DNA of 64,000 nucleotides from Anisakis pegreffii. Lineage: Eukaryota > Nematoda > Chromadorea > Rhabditida > Anisakidae. The stretch's first letter is position 1. Each line of letters starts with the position of its first letter. Under the pieces are notes generated by a model. It did not search any database. It was given only the letters and a program-made list of their open reading frames with translations, and was not told the DNA's origin. Location of the stretch: positions 1 through 64,000 of the forward strand of contig JAPYMA010001967.1 in NCBI GenBank assembly GCA_035041965.1, given 5' to 3'. The position numbers were made by a program, and so were the translations under genes. Positions 27,510 through 38,957 of this stretch are shown piece by piece.

Positions 27510-30503
27510 TTATTATTATTGTCTCTGTTGTCAATGACTTGTTCTTATTCGTTTGTTGCAATTGAGCGATTCATTTGCAGGCATGATTAGAAGTTTCAAA
27601 CAAACTTTTCGATATTCGAGGAAACGTCGTGTGAATAACGATTTATTGCCGCGTGAAGTATGCATATATGCGTATGCAACAAGCTTAATCATTATTATTT
27701 ACATAACTTCCTGTCTTGTTGTCATTAATGTCTGAAAGAATGAGTTAGATCGAGAAGGGGAGTAAGTTGCGATTTTATTGATCGATGGATAAAATCGCAG
27801 TGATCTTATCATATCATTTTAAGCGTCGTGACTGGGAACGCAAGCAGCTGGCTTGCACGGTGGATTTCGCGTCAGCAGTCATCGACCCAGCGCCGTTTCA
27901 ACTCGTTGAAGATACATCCTTATATAAAGTTCATTCTATATTCTCCCTACTTGGCATTCGTCGGGCGTATGTCACCAAGTGTGGTGTACTCGTTGGTGTT
28001 GTCGCACTTCGAGACGTAAGTTCATTCGCATTCCCAATTAGTTTCTAATGAATTCGCATTTGATTCAGTGTTCAAGAAAGCTTAAAAGAACCATATTTTA
28101 GCATGAGACAGTTAGGAGTTTAATCATTTTAGGAAACAGAATAAATGATTCAAGAGAAAGAAAACTGAGTTGAGGAATGCTTACGGAACAATCAGTCAGT
28201 AGGAATTCTTCAGTTACGATCCGCAATTGAACGTGCCCAGTGGGGTGAATTAAATTCGAAAACGGAACGCATTGAAGAAAATGACGCAGAAGTGCCGGCG
28301 GTGGATGCCGAACGACGACTTTCTGCACACAGCGAAACGCATCAGACAGATCTCGATTCAGATACGGACGACGACGATTGCATTTTGGTGAGGAGTATAG
28401 AAACGCCAGCAATTTCTGCGCTCACTCACTGCCTTACTGCTCTCTAATCAACTAATTATCAAAATTCCGAAAGACTGAATTTTTTCAAAATGTTAAAATC
28501 TTATTAATTTTTTTTGTTGTTGGAAAAAGTCACGTTAATTTTTTGATTTAGTATTTCAGCCTCTTTGCTGCTGTTTCTATCGTTGAACGCAGCGTTTCTA
28601 CTTTATCTTTTTTTCTGTTTTAAGCCTCGTGTCGAGGTTGAAGAAACTACACCGTCAACATGCGAATTAGATCAACGACTACCAATGGCGATCTCAAGTC
28701 GTGATGGTTCGTCAGATCATTATATCACTGATGAGACTGGTGCGTATCTCATCAACTTTCAGTCGTTTTACTTTTCATCATGATCATTTTTCGCTGAACT
28801 CAGAATAACTAAAACAAATGATCGAACTAATCGTTTCATCAGTTAATCAATGAATCCACTGAAGTTTATTAAGTTTTGCAGATAATAGTACTAGTCCTAT
28901 ATCGCCGCTATCATCCAATGAGGATGGAAATATTGTTGCTGAAAGTGGTGCTATTCCTGATCCATCACAATCCAATTTGGAATCACCGCCGAGTAAAAAC
29001 ACTGATCCATCTTTACCAATGGAGTTACAGTCGTATTTGGATGCGAATTACGCGGACAACAACTATTATTCGGAATATCCAAGCGCAGAACCAACCGAAT
29101 CGTCAGGAGAATGTACGGATACAGCAATAACAACACCAACCGAACAAATGGCTACAACAGAATCTAACATTGAGCCATTTGTTGTCATTGTACCATCGAA
29201 ATCACCTGCAACTGTTTCAAAGCAGTTGAGGAAGATTATTGATGAGCAGCAGCAGCAGCAGTCGCCATTAAAGTTGCGTTCTGTTTCATTTGCCGATAAT
29301 TCCGCAACATATGAAAGTGATGATGAAGTATCAAGAGCCGTAACAAAGCCGACAGGTAGCGATGCAGCGAGTAGCGATAGCATTGATATAGCATCTCGCA
29401 GCATTACAAATGATCAAAATGGTCATCTTCGTCGCAGTCATAAGCAAAGTGCAAATCTCTGTCGCCATCATCGTAATTCTGCTTGTTTTGCTCAAGCAGA
29501 TATCAACCAGGTAGAATTGCAGCCGATCACATACAGTTGTCATCATAACTCGTCATTCACCCAACAGCAAAGGGAACAAGAATCGCACCAGCAACAGTTA
29601 TCTTTATCGATCGCTACCAATACATCATCATCATCCATTAATGCTCACGATCATGATCATGACAATAATTTACAGCAAATTGAGCGTCTCGAAGAAGGCG
29701 TTGGCGACGGCATCGAGCATGCAACAAGAAATTGGGACTGTATGGCAGAAAAGTGTAGCGTTTGGATTGATGATGAGAATAACGATGGTGATAGTTATAG
29801 AATCGACGTGATTAGATGCAGTTTGGATCCAGATGTTGAAACAGATATGTTGTTTGATGATGAGCTAGCAGATGACCTGCGAACGACAACAACAGCATCC
29901 AGCAAACTTCAAGCTAAGCCTGAATTCGAGCTTCGAGCATCTGTCGCTTACATCTCACCTTCTCTAACATTATCTCACGACTCTACTGAACTTGTAAGTG
30001 TTGCTGATACAGAATCTGATCATCAGACAGCATCAACGTCGTCTTCGTCATCATCATCATCTTCAAGTATCGATGATGTTAGCATTTGCTCGACAGTTGT
30101 TGGAGTTAGCCCCTCTATTAGTGAGGCGGGTGGTGGTGCAGCTGATGTTGGCGAATCATCGCTTTGTTCAGATGCATCCCTTTCATTCGTTGAACGACAA
30201 CAACAAAGATCGTCATGCAGTAGTGATGAAGTGAGTCACGAACAACAAGAAGAGTTGATGACACAGTATATGAGCCAACGAAGTATATCGGATGTTACTG
30301 CAATGCAGCGAATCCTCTGCGAAAGAGTGCAAAGGCCGCGACGACAACAGTCGCTTGTCACACACGGTCATTATCACGATAAAACATCACCACTACCGCA
30401 AAACAGTTTACAGCAGTTAACAATGAATGCAGTTCAACAACACGATCATGATGAAATGGACAGTCAGTCAACAGAGTCATTGACAACAGATGAACATTTA
30501 TAG
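15572..30503 (+). CDS. ClC-type voltage-gated chloride channel (ClC-2/CLH class), 23 exons
   Basis: This predicts a 1,750-residue homodimeric anion channel of the plasma-membrane ClC class. Exons: 15572-16000, 21537-21900, 22114-22233, 22557-22703, 22844-22977, 23056-23212, 24181-24309, 24655-24736, 24816-24917, 25029-25113, 25262-25414, 25498-25675, 25768-25865, 25994-26159, 26279-26413, 26492-26627, 26847-26957, 27107-27453, 27581-27657, 27824-28015, 28214-28387, 28625-28739, 28882-30503. They total 5,253 nt, exactly 1,751 codons. Visible family motifs are GSGIP (about residue 354), GKEGP with the gating Glu (398), the [14 protein letters not shown] segment, GIFMP (649-653) and the [15 protein letters not shown] helix. 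Two CBS domains follow. The first exon fits the GC-AG intron joining it to exon 2, but the true start could lie further upstream. The boundary of exons 14/15 is uncertain. C. elegans has several clh paralogues and I do not assign one. Confidence 0.95.
16001..21536 (+). other. ClC intron 1, 5.5 kb, GC-AG type
   Basis: The donor reads CAG|GCAAGT, a perfect U1 match except for GC in place of GT, and the acceptor is TTCTTTCAG. Without splicing, exon 1 meets TGA at 16007-16009. The interior holds an AAT/ATT-rich stretch (about 18483-18650) but no exon I can support. Confidence 0.7.
22114..26159 (+). other. ClC gene: transmembrane channel domain (exons 3-14)
   Basis: These twelve exons encode the membrane domain, about residues 265-781. 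The order matches the family: the [16 protein letters not shown] first helix, the region before [47 protein letters not shown], a cytosolic loop, [19 protein letters not shown], an extracellular loop with CTW and [25 protein letters not shown], and [20 protein letters not shown]. The gating Glu, Ser of GSGIP and the GxFxP signature are all present, so a working pore is expected. Confidence 0.93.
22978..23055 (+). other. ClC intron 5, 78 bp, GC-AG type
   Basis: The exon must end with GAG of the GKE|GP motif. The next bases are GCATGC, and the following exon starts exactly at GGC CCG (Gly-Pro) after TTTTTTAG. The first GT downstream, in TGCGTTTG, would insert Ala-Cys into one of the most conserved ClC motifs, so the GC donor is much more likely. 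Confidence 0.85.
26279..28387 (+). other. ClC gene: tandem CBS domains with long linker
   Basis: The first CBS (about residues 782-870) contains [26 protein letters not shown] and [15 protein letters not shown]. The second (about 1051-1125) contains [32 protein letters not shown] and [17 protein letters not shown]. Between them lie about 180 residues of basic, His-rich, low-complexity linker ([18 protein letters not shown]). CBS pairs in this family bind adenine nucleotides and affect gating; that function here is inferred from the family. Confidence 0.9.
27464..27515 (+). repeat. (ATT)n microsatellite in ClC intron 18
   Basis: A run of about 14 ATT units lies just after the donor at 27454 and ahead of the acceptor TTTGCAG at 27580. 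It is intronic; the Ile-rich translation is not protein. Confidence 0.9.
28882..30503 (+). other. ClC gene: last exon encoding long disordered C-tail
   Basis: This single exon encodes about 540 residues to the TAG at 30501-30503. The composition is rich in Ser, Asp, Glu, Gln and His, with runs such as [10 protein letters not shown] and QQQQQ, many possible phosphorylation sites and no recognisable domain. With the preceding two exons, the region after CBS2 is about 620 residues, far longer than in vertebrate ClC-2. Confidence 0.85.
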
Positions 30504-33500
30504 AAGCAACAACTATTCAATGAGCAGTCATCGAGCTTGTTTCGTTCACTACTGACGATCGCTCATCGTGTTTACATTAATCTCCTTAAGATGTTAGGAT
30601 CCTACTCAATTATATCTCGGAATCTCTCCCTGTCAATATTGCAAATCAAATATTATTATTCATCTCAACTTGTCTCAATCTTATCGGTCACCATTATTGC
30701 TGCTGACATTAGGTAGATTTTTGCGGCAACAGGTAGTTTATTGTTGTTGAAGGAACAAGGCATAATGAACTACTGTAAAACGACGTGATCGATATTTTGT
30801 AAAGTTTAAATGACGGACACATTGTTTCTGTTATGTGTTGATCTGTATATATTCGACTAAATATTCAGAATTTTGGATATTTTGATATACTGAAGTTAAA
30901 TCGTTCAATAATTATTTGTGGTTATCGATGAGGTTATTACTTTTACTTCGTTTATCAGTATTGGTAAGATTATTGATGCTAATGATGTGATTGTTTTTGT
31001 TATTTATTGTGATATAAACGATGGGAAGGTTCTGTTCTGATAAATACATTGATAATGGTAATCACAGTGAAATTGCATAATTAAGGTTATTGTCCCTAAT
31101 ACCTACAATCAGCAAGCACAGTGGAGCTAAGCAGAAGTACTGAAGCAGAATGCTGCCTACATTAATGAGTTTTTATCTAACTGATCGATAAACTGTCCAT
31201 AATCCTCTTCACGTCGACTACTTTTTATGAGAGATTCGCGTTATTAATCATCTGACGTCAGTGTTGAAAATGAAGATAAAAACCAGTGGGTAGAACAATG
31301 ATTCCATCGGACCGATGACTATACTTTGATCATTTTGACCGACGAACAGCATGGTAGTCTGTGATAGTGACAGCGTGTGATATAATTGTGCGGTCGCCAT
31401 GTGATCATCATGTTGTTGTGTTTGCAATCATTATTTCATGTTGCAATTCAGAAATGAGCTCAGAATTATTGTTTGGATGACCGATTTCTTTTGAGTTACG
31501 GCTCATCACCATTAATCCATCGAACTTCATGTGCTCTGATAAAATATCTACGAAAGTTTGCTGCTTCCTTGAATTAACGCTGAATTTGAACACGAACACG
31601 TTGATAGATCATCTAACGAATGATGTTCGTCGATCATCATCCTAACTGCAGATTCTATCTTACAATTAGTCGCTGCAGAATTGTCAGCATGCAAAAAAAT
31701 CCATTTTCGTTACTGCGAAGAAAATTGAACACTGATAGTGAGATTCGGTAGGGTGGTGCGCTTGAAATGGTGGATTGATAAAAGTTTGAATTATTTTGCT
31801 GAATGAACGGAAGTTGAACTTCACAAGCGATTCGTATTCTGGCTCAAAACCAGCCCAGATGATATCTGTCAATAAACGACGATAGATGGGATCAAAATGG
31901 TTTAGACTGGGCTTGTTATGTTTATTATTATTATTGTTATTATTGTTATTATTATTGTCAGTGCTATTATTATTGTCAATATTATTATTATTGTTATTAT
32001 TATTATTGTCAATTATTATTGTTATTATTATTGTCAATGCTGGCTGTTGCTAGAGGTACTATTGATATTATCATTGTTCCTGCCATTATATCCCTATTAT
32101 TATCACGTAGTGTTTTATTAGCGTCGAGACTTTTGTTTTCATCAAAGTTACGGTCACAGTAATGGTTATTGTTAATTGTATTAACACTCCTGGAGTAAGT
32201 CTCGAAATAGAGCTTTTGGGCATGCGTTGTTTTCTGGATATCTCTTCTCTCACCGTGTCCATCCACACTTTCTGCCACCGAACATTCAGTGGCTATCCTC
32301 ACCTGTCACTGCTATCAAATGCAAAAAACTGTTCAAATGCAGTTTTACTTTTTTATTTGCAAATAAGGTGTTTGAATTGAAGGTGTTTACAGATACTAAC
32401 ATAGTTCCTTGGCGCATCGCATTTTGCCTAGACGTCTATGTTATTGTTTAATTGCGAGTCGAAGAAGTTTGGAACATAAAGGTGTACCTCGTCGGAATTT
32501 TTCATTCTTTTCCTTCGCTAAGTATCGCATAGACCCTGATGGCGCCTAATCGGGTTACATGGCGCACGAGCCAGAATCTTCCAGACTAATTGCTATCCCG
32601 TGGACGGCCGTTTTTTCGTGTTTGAAGTCATACAATGTGCAAACGCGCAGTCGCTATTTATAGCCGTCCATGTCGAAGCCGAAGTTCTTGTTTCCAAAAT
32701 CAGCCAGTTGTAAGCAAGCAATATGTCAAGAGGTGCGATAATTTCCCATAATTTTCAAACAACTCTATTACAACACAAAAATAAAGAAACAGAACAAGCG
32801 TTCATTCGTTTCGTTTCTACCGAAAAGTTTATGGAGTAGTTCTGGGTGAACTCGTTCGACTGTATGACTTACAACAGCTGCACCCAAATCCATAATGTCT
32901 CGCACATGCAACCCACTGCAGATAGTCACCGTCACAACACCTGTCACAGTTAAATCCGGTTTTATTTTTATAGCACATTTGTTAATGTTGAGGTTATTCA
33001 AATGGTTATCGCTTGCCACATTAGCAATGGCGCAGTTGTTTTTTTTTGCTTTATCTTCAGTGGCACATAAGTAAGTGGCCATTGCGGTGAACCTTTATTC
33101 GGTGCAGGATTATCGTGGGTCAGATTATTGATGTTGTTAAAGAAATCTGTTAGTTCATTGTACAGTTGCATTTTTGATGCTCGCAACTTACAATTACCCT
33201 CGTTACTCATTTCCGATATGTACTCATCATCCCTTTCGTCATCTGCCACACCCCTATAGGATTATCGTGATAGTAACAATAAAAATGTAGATTTAGAATA
33301 TTTTGTGTACTTTCGTTTGAATGTATTTAAGGTGTGCAAGTGCGGTGGTTGTCGGCCGAGTTACGTTTTGATCATTTCTGAAGATTGGAATATTTATGAA
33401 CAGAACTTTTTACAAGGTGACCATTGGAGGATAAATGCAGAACTGAATTGCTCAATCGGTCATTTAGTCAAGTGAACGTTCGAGCAATCACCGACCATAG

Positions 33501-33516
33501 TAATAATACGAATTTT
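30504..33516. other. spacer between ClC and tankyrase genes
   Basis: This holds the ClC 3' UTR, a TTA/ATT-rich microsatellite (31914-32040), and a CpG-bearing stretch at about 32530-32700 with a TATTTATAG box. That stretch has an 8-bp inverted repeat (TGGACGGC...GCCGTCCA) about 60 bp apart and could be the tankyrase promoter. A possible minus-strand coding stretch at 32768-33249 is described under findings. Confidence 0.5.
31914..32040. repeat. TTA/ATT/TTG microsatellite
   Basis: Imperfect TTATTATTG units run for about 125 bp. Translations in both directions give Ile or Asn runs that are not genes. Confidence 0.9.
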
Positions 33517-35108
33517 ATGGCTCCAAAGAAGCAGCGAGCGAGTGTAATCGATATTGCTTATTCAGCGTTATCAGCAAATTCTTGTGCAACAACTAATAAA
33601 TTAATATCATCATCATCATCCTTATCTTACCCGTCTGAATCCACCACTCCAACTGTTCCAACAACATCGTCAACGAACCTATCAGCATCAAGTCATCATC
33701 ATTTCATTGGTTCGGTCATTTTTTAAATCTTAATTTTCATATTTTACCGTTTCGTGATATTTTTTTCATATTTCGAGGTCTCTTCAGTGGACATAAAACA
33801 GCATCCTTTTTCAATCCATCCATCTTGAATCAGGTAATCATGCTAATAGTAAGGGCTCGAAAGCAATTGATCAAAGAGTATAAATAACAAACATTTTCAG
33901 ATGCAAACGACTCGACGAGCTCCGGAGAACAATATGAGACGAAATGCCTGCTTTTGTTTGAAGCATGCAAGAAGGGCGATCTACAAGGAATGTTGAAGTA
34001 TTTGAACGCGAAAAATGTTGATGAAGTTAGCTGAATTGCTGTTTCGATTAGTTGCTTGATTAATTGTTTGGTTACTCAATGACAAATTATTACTAATTAT
34101 TAATAGCAATTATTTATATTGATATTTTCAATAAACTTGAGGTGGATGTAAATGGACGACATTCAACGCCACTGCATGTAGCCGCAGGATTTGGTCGTTT
34201 GGAGTTGGTGGAGAAGTTGATAAGTTTGGGTGGTGATATATCGAAACGTGATGATATTGGCCTACAACCGCTGCATAATGCGTGTTCATTTGGGCATGTG
34301 GATGTGGTGAGATTATTGATTGACTCGGGTGCGTGTGTGAATTCATCTGACAATTGGGGTTTTACTCCGCTTCACGAAGCAGCTTCAAAGGATAAGGTCA
34401 GCGTATCTATTTACATTGTTTTAATGTGATATGTTTCGAATTTTGTGTTAACTCCAAAGAATTTGCAGGCAGACGTATGCGTTTTATTGCTTCAATATGG
34501 TGCGTCGCCGTACGCTGAGAACTCGGATAGTAAAACGCCAATTGAACTAGCCCGAGGCGATGCAAAAACTGTTTTCACGGGTAGTGACTCTTTTTATTAG
34601 TCTTGATGAGGTGATATTTTCATAATTGTGATTGAAGGTGATTATCGAAAAGAAGAGTTATTGGAGGCATCGCGTAATGGATGTGAGTTGACAGTTTCGA
34701 GACTCTTAACTAGATTCAACGTGAGTTGCCATGCTGATCAAGGACGCAAGGTATGTTATTATTATTATGTTAGTGATGGTCATCATCATAATTATTGTTT
34801 CAGTCAACACCATTACATTTGGCAGCTGGTTATAATCGAGTGAATTTAGTGGAACTTTTGTTAAGTAGAGGTGCGGACGTTCATGCTAAAGATAAAGGGT
34901 TGGTATTATCATTATTATTGTTCATTTAATAGTAATTGTTAATATTATTGTGATTTTAAGTGGTTTGGTACCATTACATAACGCGTGTTCATTTGGCCAT
35001 ATAGAAGTGGTGAAACTTCTATTGAAGGCCGGCGCACGAGTAAATGAACACGACCTGTGGAAATTTACACCACTTCACGAGGCGATCAGTAAAGGCAGAC
35101 TGACGGTG

Positions 35109-35147
<39 letters not shown>

Positions 35148-37571
35148 TCTATTGTTATTATTATTATTATCATTATTGTTATGATTATTGTCGTTATCGT
35201 TGATTATTATTATTGTTGTTATCATTATTGTTATGATTATTATAATTGTTATTATTATTGTTATTAGTATTCATGTAAATTTAAGGTAGCGTTGTTATTG
35301 ATGCTTCATGGTGCGGATATTTTGCGCAAAAACGCTAACGGAAAGACACCAATAGATTTAGTACCTAATGGAAATTTTAAAAAACAACTTTTGAATGATT
35401 TTTATGGTTGTCGAATTTGTGAAGCGGCTTCAACTAGTGACATTTCTGCGGTGAGTTTTTGTTTTGTTTTTTTTTTTTAAATTATTTTCAACGGCCAACT
35501 GGTTGAGATATAAGCACTGTGAGCAAATAGTTTCATTCGATGTAACCATCTTTGATGATGCAAAATACAACGTTTGAGGTGTTAAAGTTTAGTCAGATGA
35601 CCTAAAAGATGCCGTTTCAATATTAAACTATTGAAACATAAATAAAATAATTCAAGTTACGAATATTACTGAAAGAACGTGATGCCAATTTTGTACATCC
35701 GTTCAAAATGGAATATCCATTACATGCGATCTTACGCAGTAAACAACACGTGCAGCGAGCTGCAGCAACTGAATTACTGATCGAGAAGGGATGCCCTGTT
35801 GATTGTTTCAATAATGAGTTTGTTTTTCTTTTTTTTCTTTTTTTCAGCAAGAATGAGTTGATTTAGGTTGTGGATTATGAGGGATGACAAGCTTTTGCTA
35901 TTTGATATTCGGAGAAAAGGACGTTTATTTTGAGGATGACAAGGAATTACTTTGAGGATGATTACGTTTATTTTGAGGATGATTACTCAGGAGAGCGGAA
36001 TTGTATTCGTGGAATCGAGTTTAAATTGTAGAATTAGACGGCAGTTAAATAAAACAAATTGAATTAGCCAAGTGGGAATTGAATCAGACCAGCTTAGTTT
36101 AAATCGTATTCAGGGAAGCGGATATATTTTGAAGGAGGATGCGGTTGTATTGGTTGGGAGAATTGGGCTGATAGTGATGGTAATCGCACGATGTGAATAC
36201 AATACAACATAGTTTTTAAGATCTTGAAATTCGTTATTCTGATCGAAACTCGAAATTGTTCGATCGGAATCCGATTGATTACAACCTCTGTTGCACATAG
36301 CGAACTTATATTCAAAAGGGTGAACTTCTGTTCAAGAGAACTGATTTATAGTGAAAAGAACGGGTGTATATCAAAAAGAGCGGTTCATATTCAAATGTCT
36401 GTGAGTCCATTCACGCTGCTAATGTCTCCAGTATACGACAGCCCGTGGATAGGGACCTACTTTGTTGATTACAAGCCAACTGTTTTGTTTGTAAGCTCGT
36501 CTTTTGTGACATAAACCCGTCAATTACAATATGGACTCGACCACTACCATTGCCCTCAATATAAATCTGCCAATTCAGGTTATTAATTGCATTCTGTTCG
36601 ATAAAAGCCCGGCCCATTTAATATAGACCCGTACACTTCAATGTAAGCTCACCTTGTTGGATATGAAGTGGTCTTTTTCAATATAAACTCGTCTCCTCAA
36701 AGAGGATCTCGTCTTCTTCAGTACCTGATCCCTGCAAGCCAGCTGCCTTTAATATAAGTCCATACTCTGGTAGAGTGGTTCTCATGGTGGTGATTTGGGT
36801 GTGTCAGAAGGTAAACCTATCCCGGATATAAGTCCACTTCAATATAAGCACACTTCTTGGATACAGTTTCAATATAAACCAGTTCTCTAGAATATAAGCT
36901 CGCTTCTCCAATATGAGTCCACTTTGCCGAGCGTGTTCATCGCCCGTCCTGTAAGAGCGTGTTCATTGATCAAATTTTTTTTTGGAAAGGTATTGTTGTA
37001 TGATTGATCATAATTGTTGTCATTTAATTGTAGTCAATTGACAGCGTTGCATTTGGCATTCGAGCATAATGCACTGGACGTGGCAGTTGTTCTTCTAAAG
37101 AATTGGGCTGCGGTCGATAAACTCACCCCGCAATCACGTAATATTCTGCACATTGCAGCTGCAAACAATAATTTAGAATTGTGCAAGTAGGTGATCACTC
37201 TTTCAGTTGTTGTTGTGTCACGCAGCATTTATTGTCATTGAAAGTAATTCTCATCATTAATGTTATTTACTGCTCTTGTGTTCCATAGACTTGCGTTGAG
37301 CTATGGTATTCAAGTGGACGTTCGAGATAAGAATGGGCAACTGGCTATTGATTTGGCCCAGTCGACGGTAGTTCGTAAATTCTTACGGGTGAGTCGGAAA
37401 TGTTATGGTCACTGGTTATTACTACCGCTGTTGTTATTACCATAATTGTTATGCTGTACACAGGGATATATAAAACCGTCGGTTGGTGATGTCGTTCTAT
37501 CATCTTCGTTACGAACGCTATCGCCAGATCGTGCAACCACTCAACCTGTTCTTCAGTCACAACAGATAAAT

Positions 37572-37607
<36 letters not shown>

Positions 37608-38571
37608 GATTCAACAAGCACCAATACCAACACACCACCTCATGTGCCCAAACAAAATTCTACAGATGAGAATGATAATAGTCATGCAAAAATTCATAAT
37701 TTCAATGGCGCTATAACGACAAGACCTCGAGAAGAGGCTGATCTGTTGGAGGCAGCAAAAGATGGAGATCTACTCCTTGTTATGGTCAGTGATTTTGAGT
37801 TTTGTGCTTATGTTATCGTTATTATAATAATAATTATTATTTTTGTTTGTTTCATTATTGTGATGAGTAATTACATTGATACTATTTCAGTTAATAACAT
37901 TTGAATTTTTCAACTAATTGAAAATGACACCATGCGATAGTTCATAATGGTATATAATTATAATTGAAGGAGCTTTTGGATGCGACGAACAATCGCATAA
38001 TAAATTGCAAAGATGTTGATGGACGGCACTCAACACCGTTGCATTTTGCAGCTGGTTACAATCGAGTTCAGGTGACTCGTTTATTGTTGGAACGAGGTGC
38101 GGACGTGAAAGCACTGGATACTGGGTATCAATTGGATTATTCATTTGTGTTTTATGAGAGCAGCATTTTGTTATCATTATTGTTATATATTATTATTCAG
38201 TTGGTTGATTCCTTTGCACAACGCGTGTGCTTATGGGCATTTGGCTGTAGCGGAGTTGTTGATTGAGGTGAGTTTGAATAACTGCATAGCTATTCATTTC
38301 GGTATTATAAGTTATATTTATTGGTATTGTAAATTTGAGTATGGATCTGATGTGAATGCAGTAGATCGTTGGAAATATACACCGTTGCATGAGGCGGCTT
38401 TGAAGGGACGTTTCAAAATCTCGAAGTTATTAATTTTAAATGGTGCTGATCCAAAGAAGAAAGGTCGCGATGGAAAAACGCCTCTTGATGTTGTTAAAGA
38501 AGGTCTCCGAATTGCATTTTTGTTGGCTCCTCATTCGCAAGATTGTTGTTCCGTTTATTATTATTATTATC

Positions 38572-38617
<46 letters not shown>

Positions 38618-38837
38618 GTCGAATTTAAATATTTTATTATTGTTGTTAAATATTATCATGGCAGGTGCTGAAGATGTTGCTGATCTATTGCGCGGTGAAG
38701 CAGCCGTACTGAAATTTGCAAAAAAAGGTGATGTAGAGAAAATGAGAAAAATTTTAACACCAATGACAATAAATTGTCGTGATACAAACGGTCGCTTCTC
38801 AACACCATTACATTTGGCGTGTTAGTAAGATGCATAT

Positions 38838-38880
<43 letters not shown>

Positions 38881-38886
38881 TTATTA

Positions 38887-38957
<71 letters not shown>

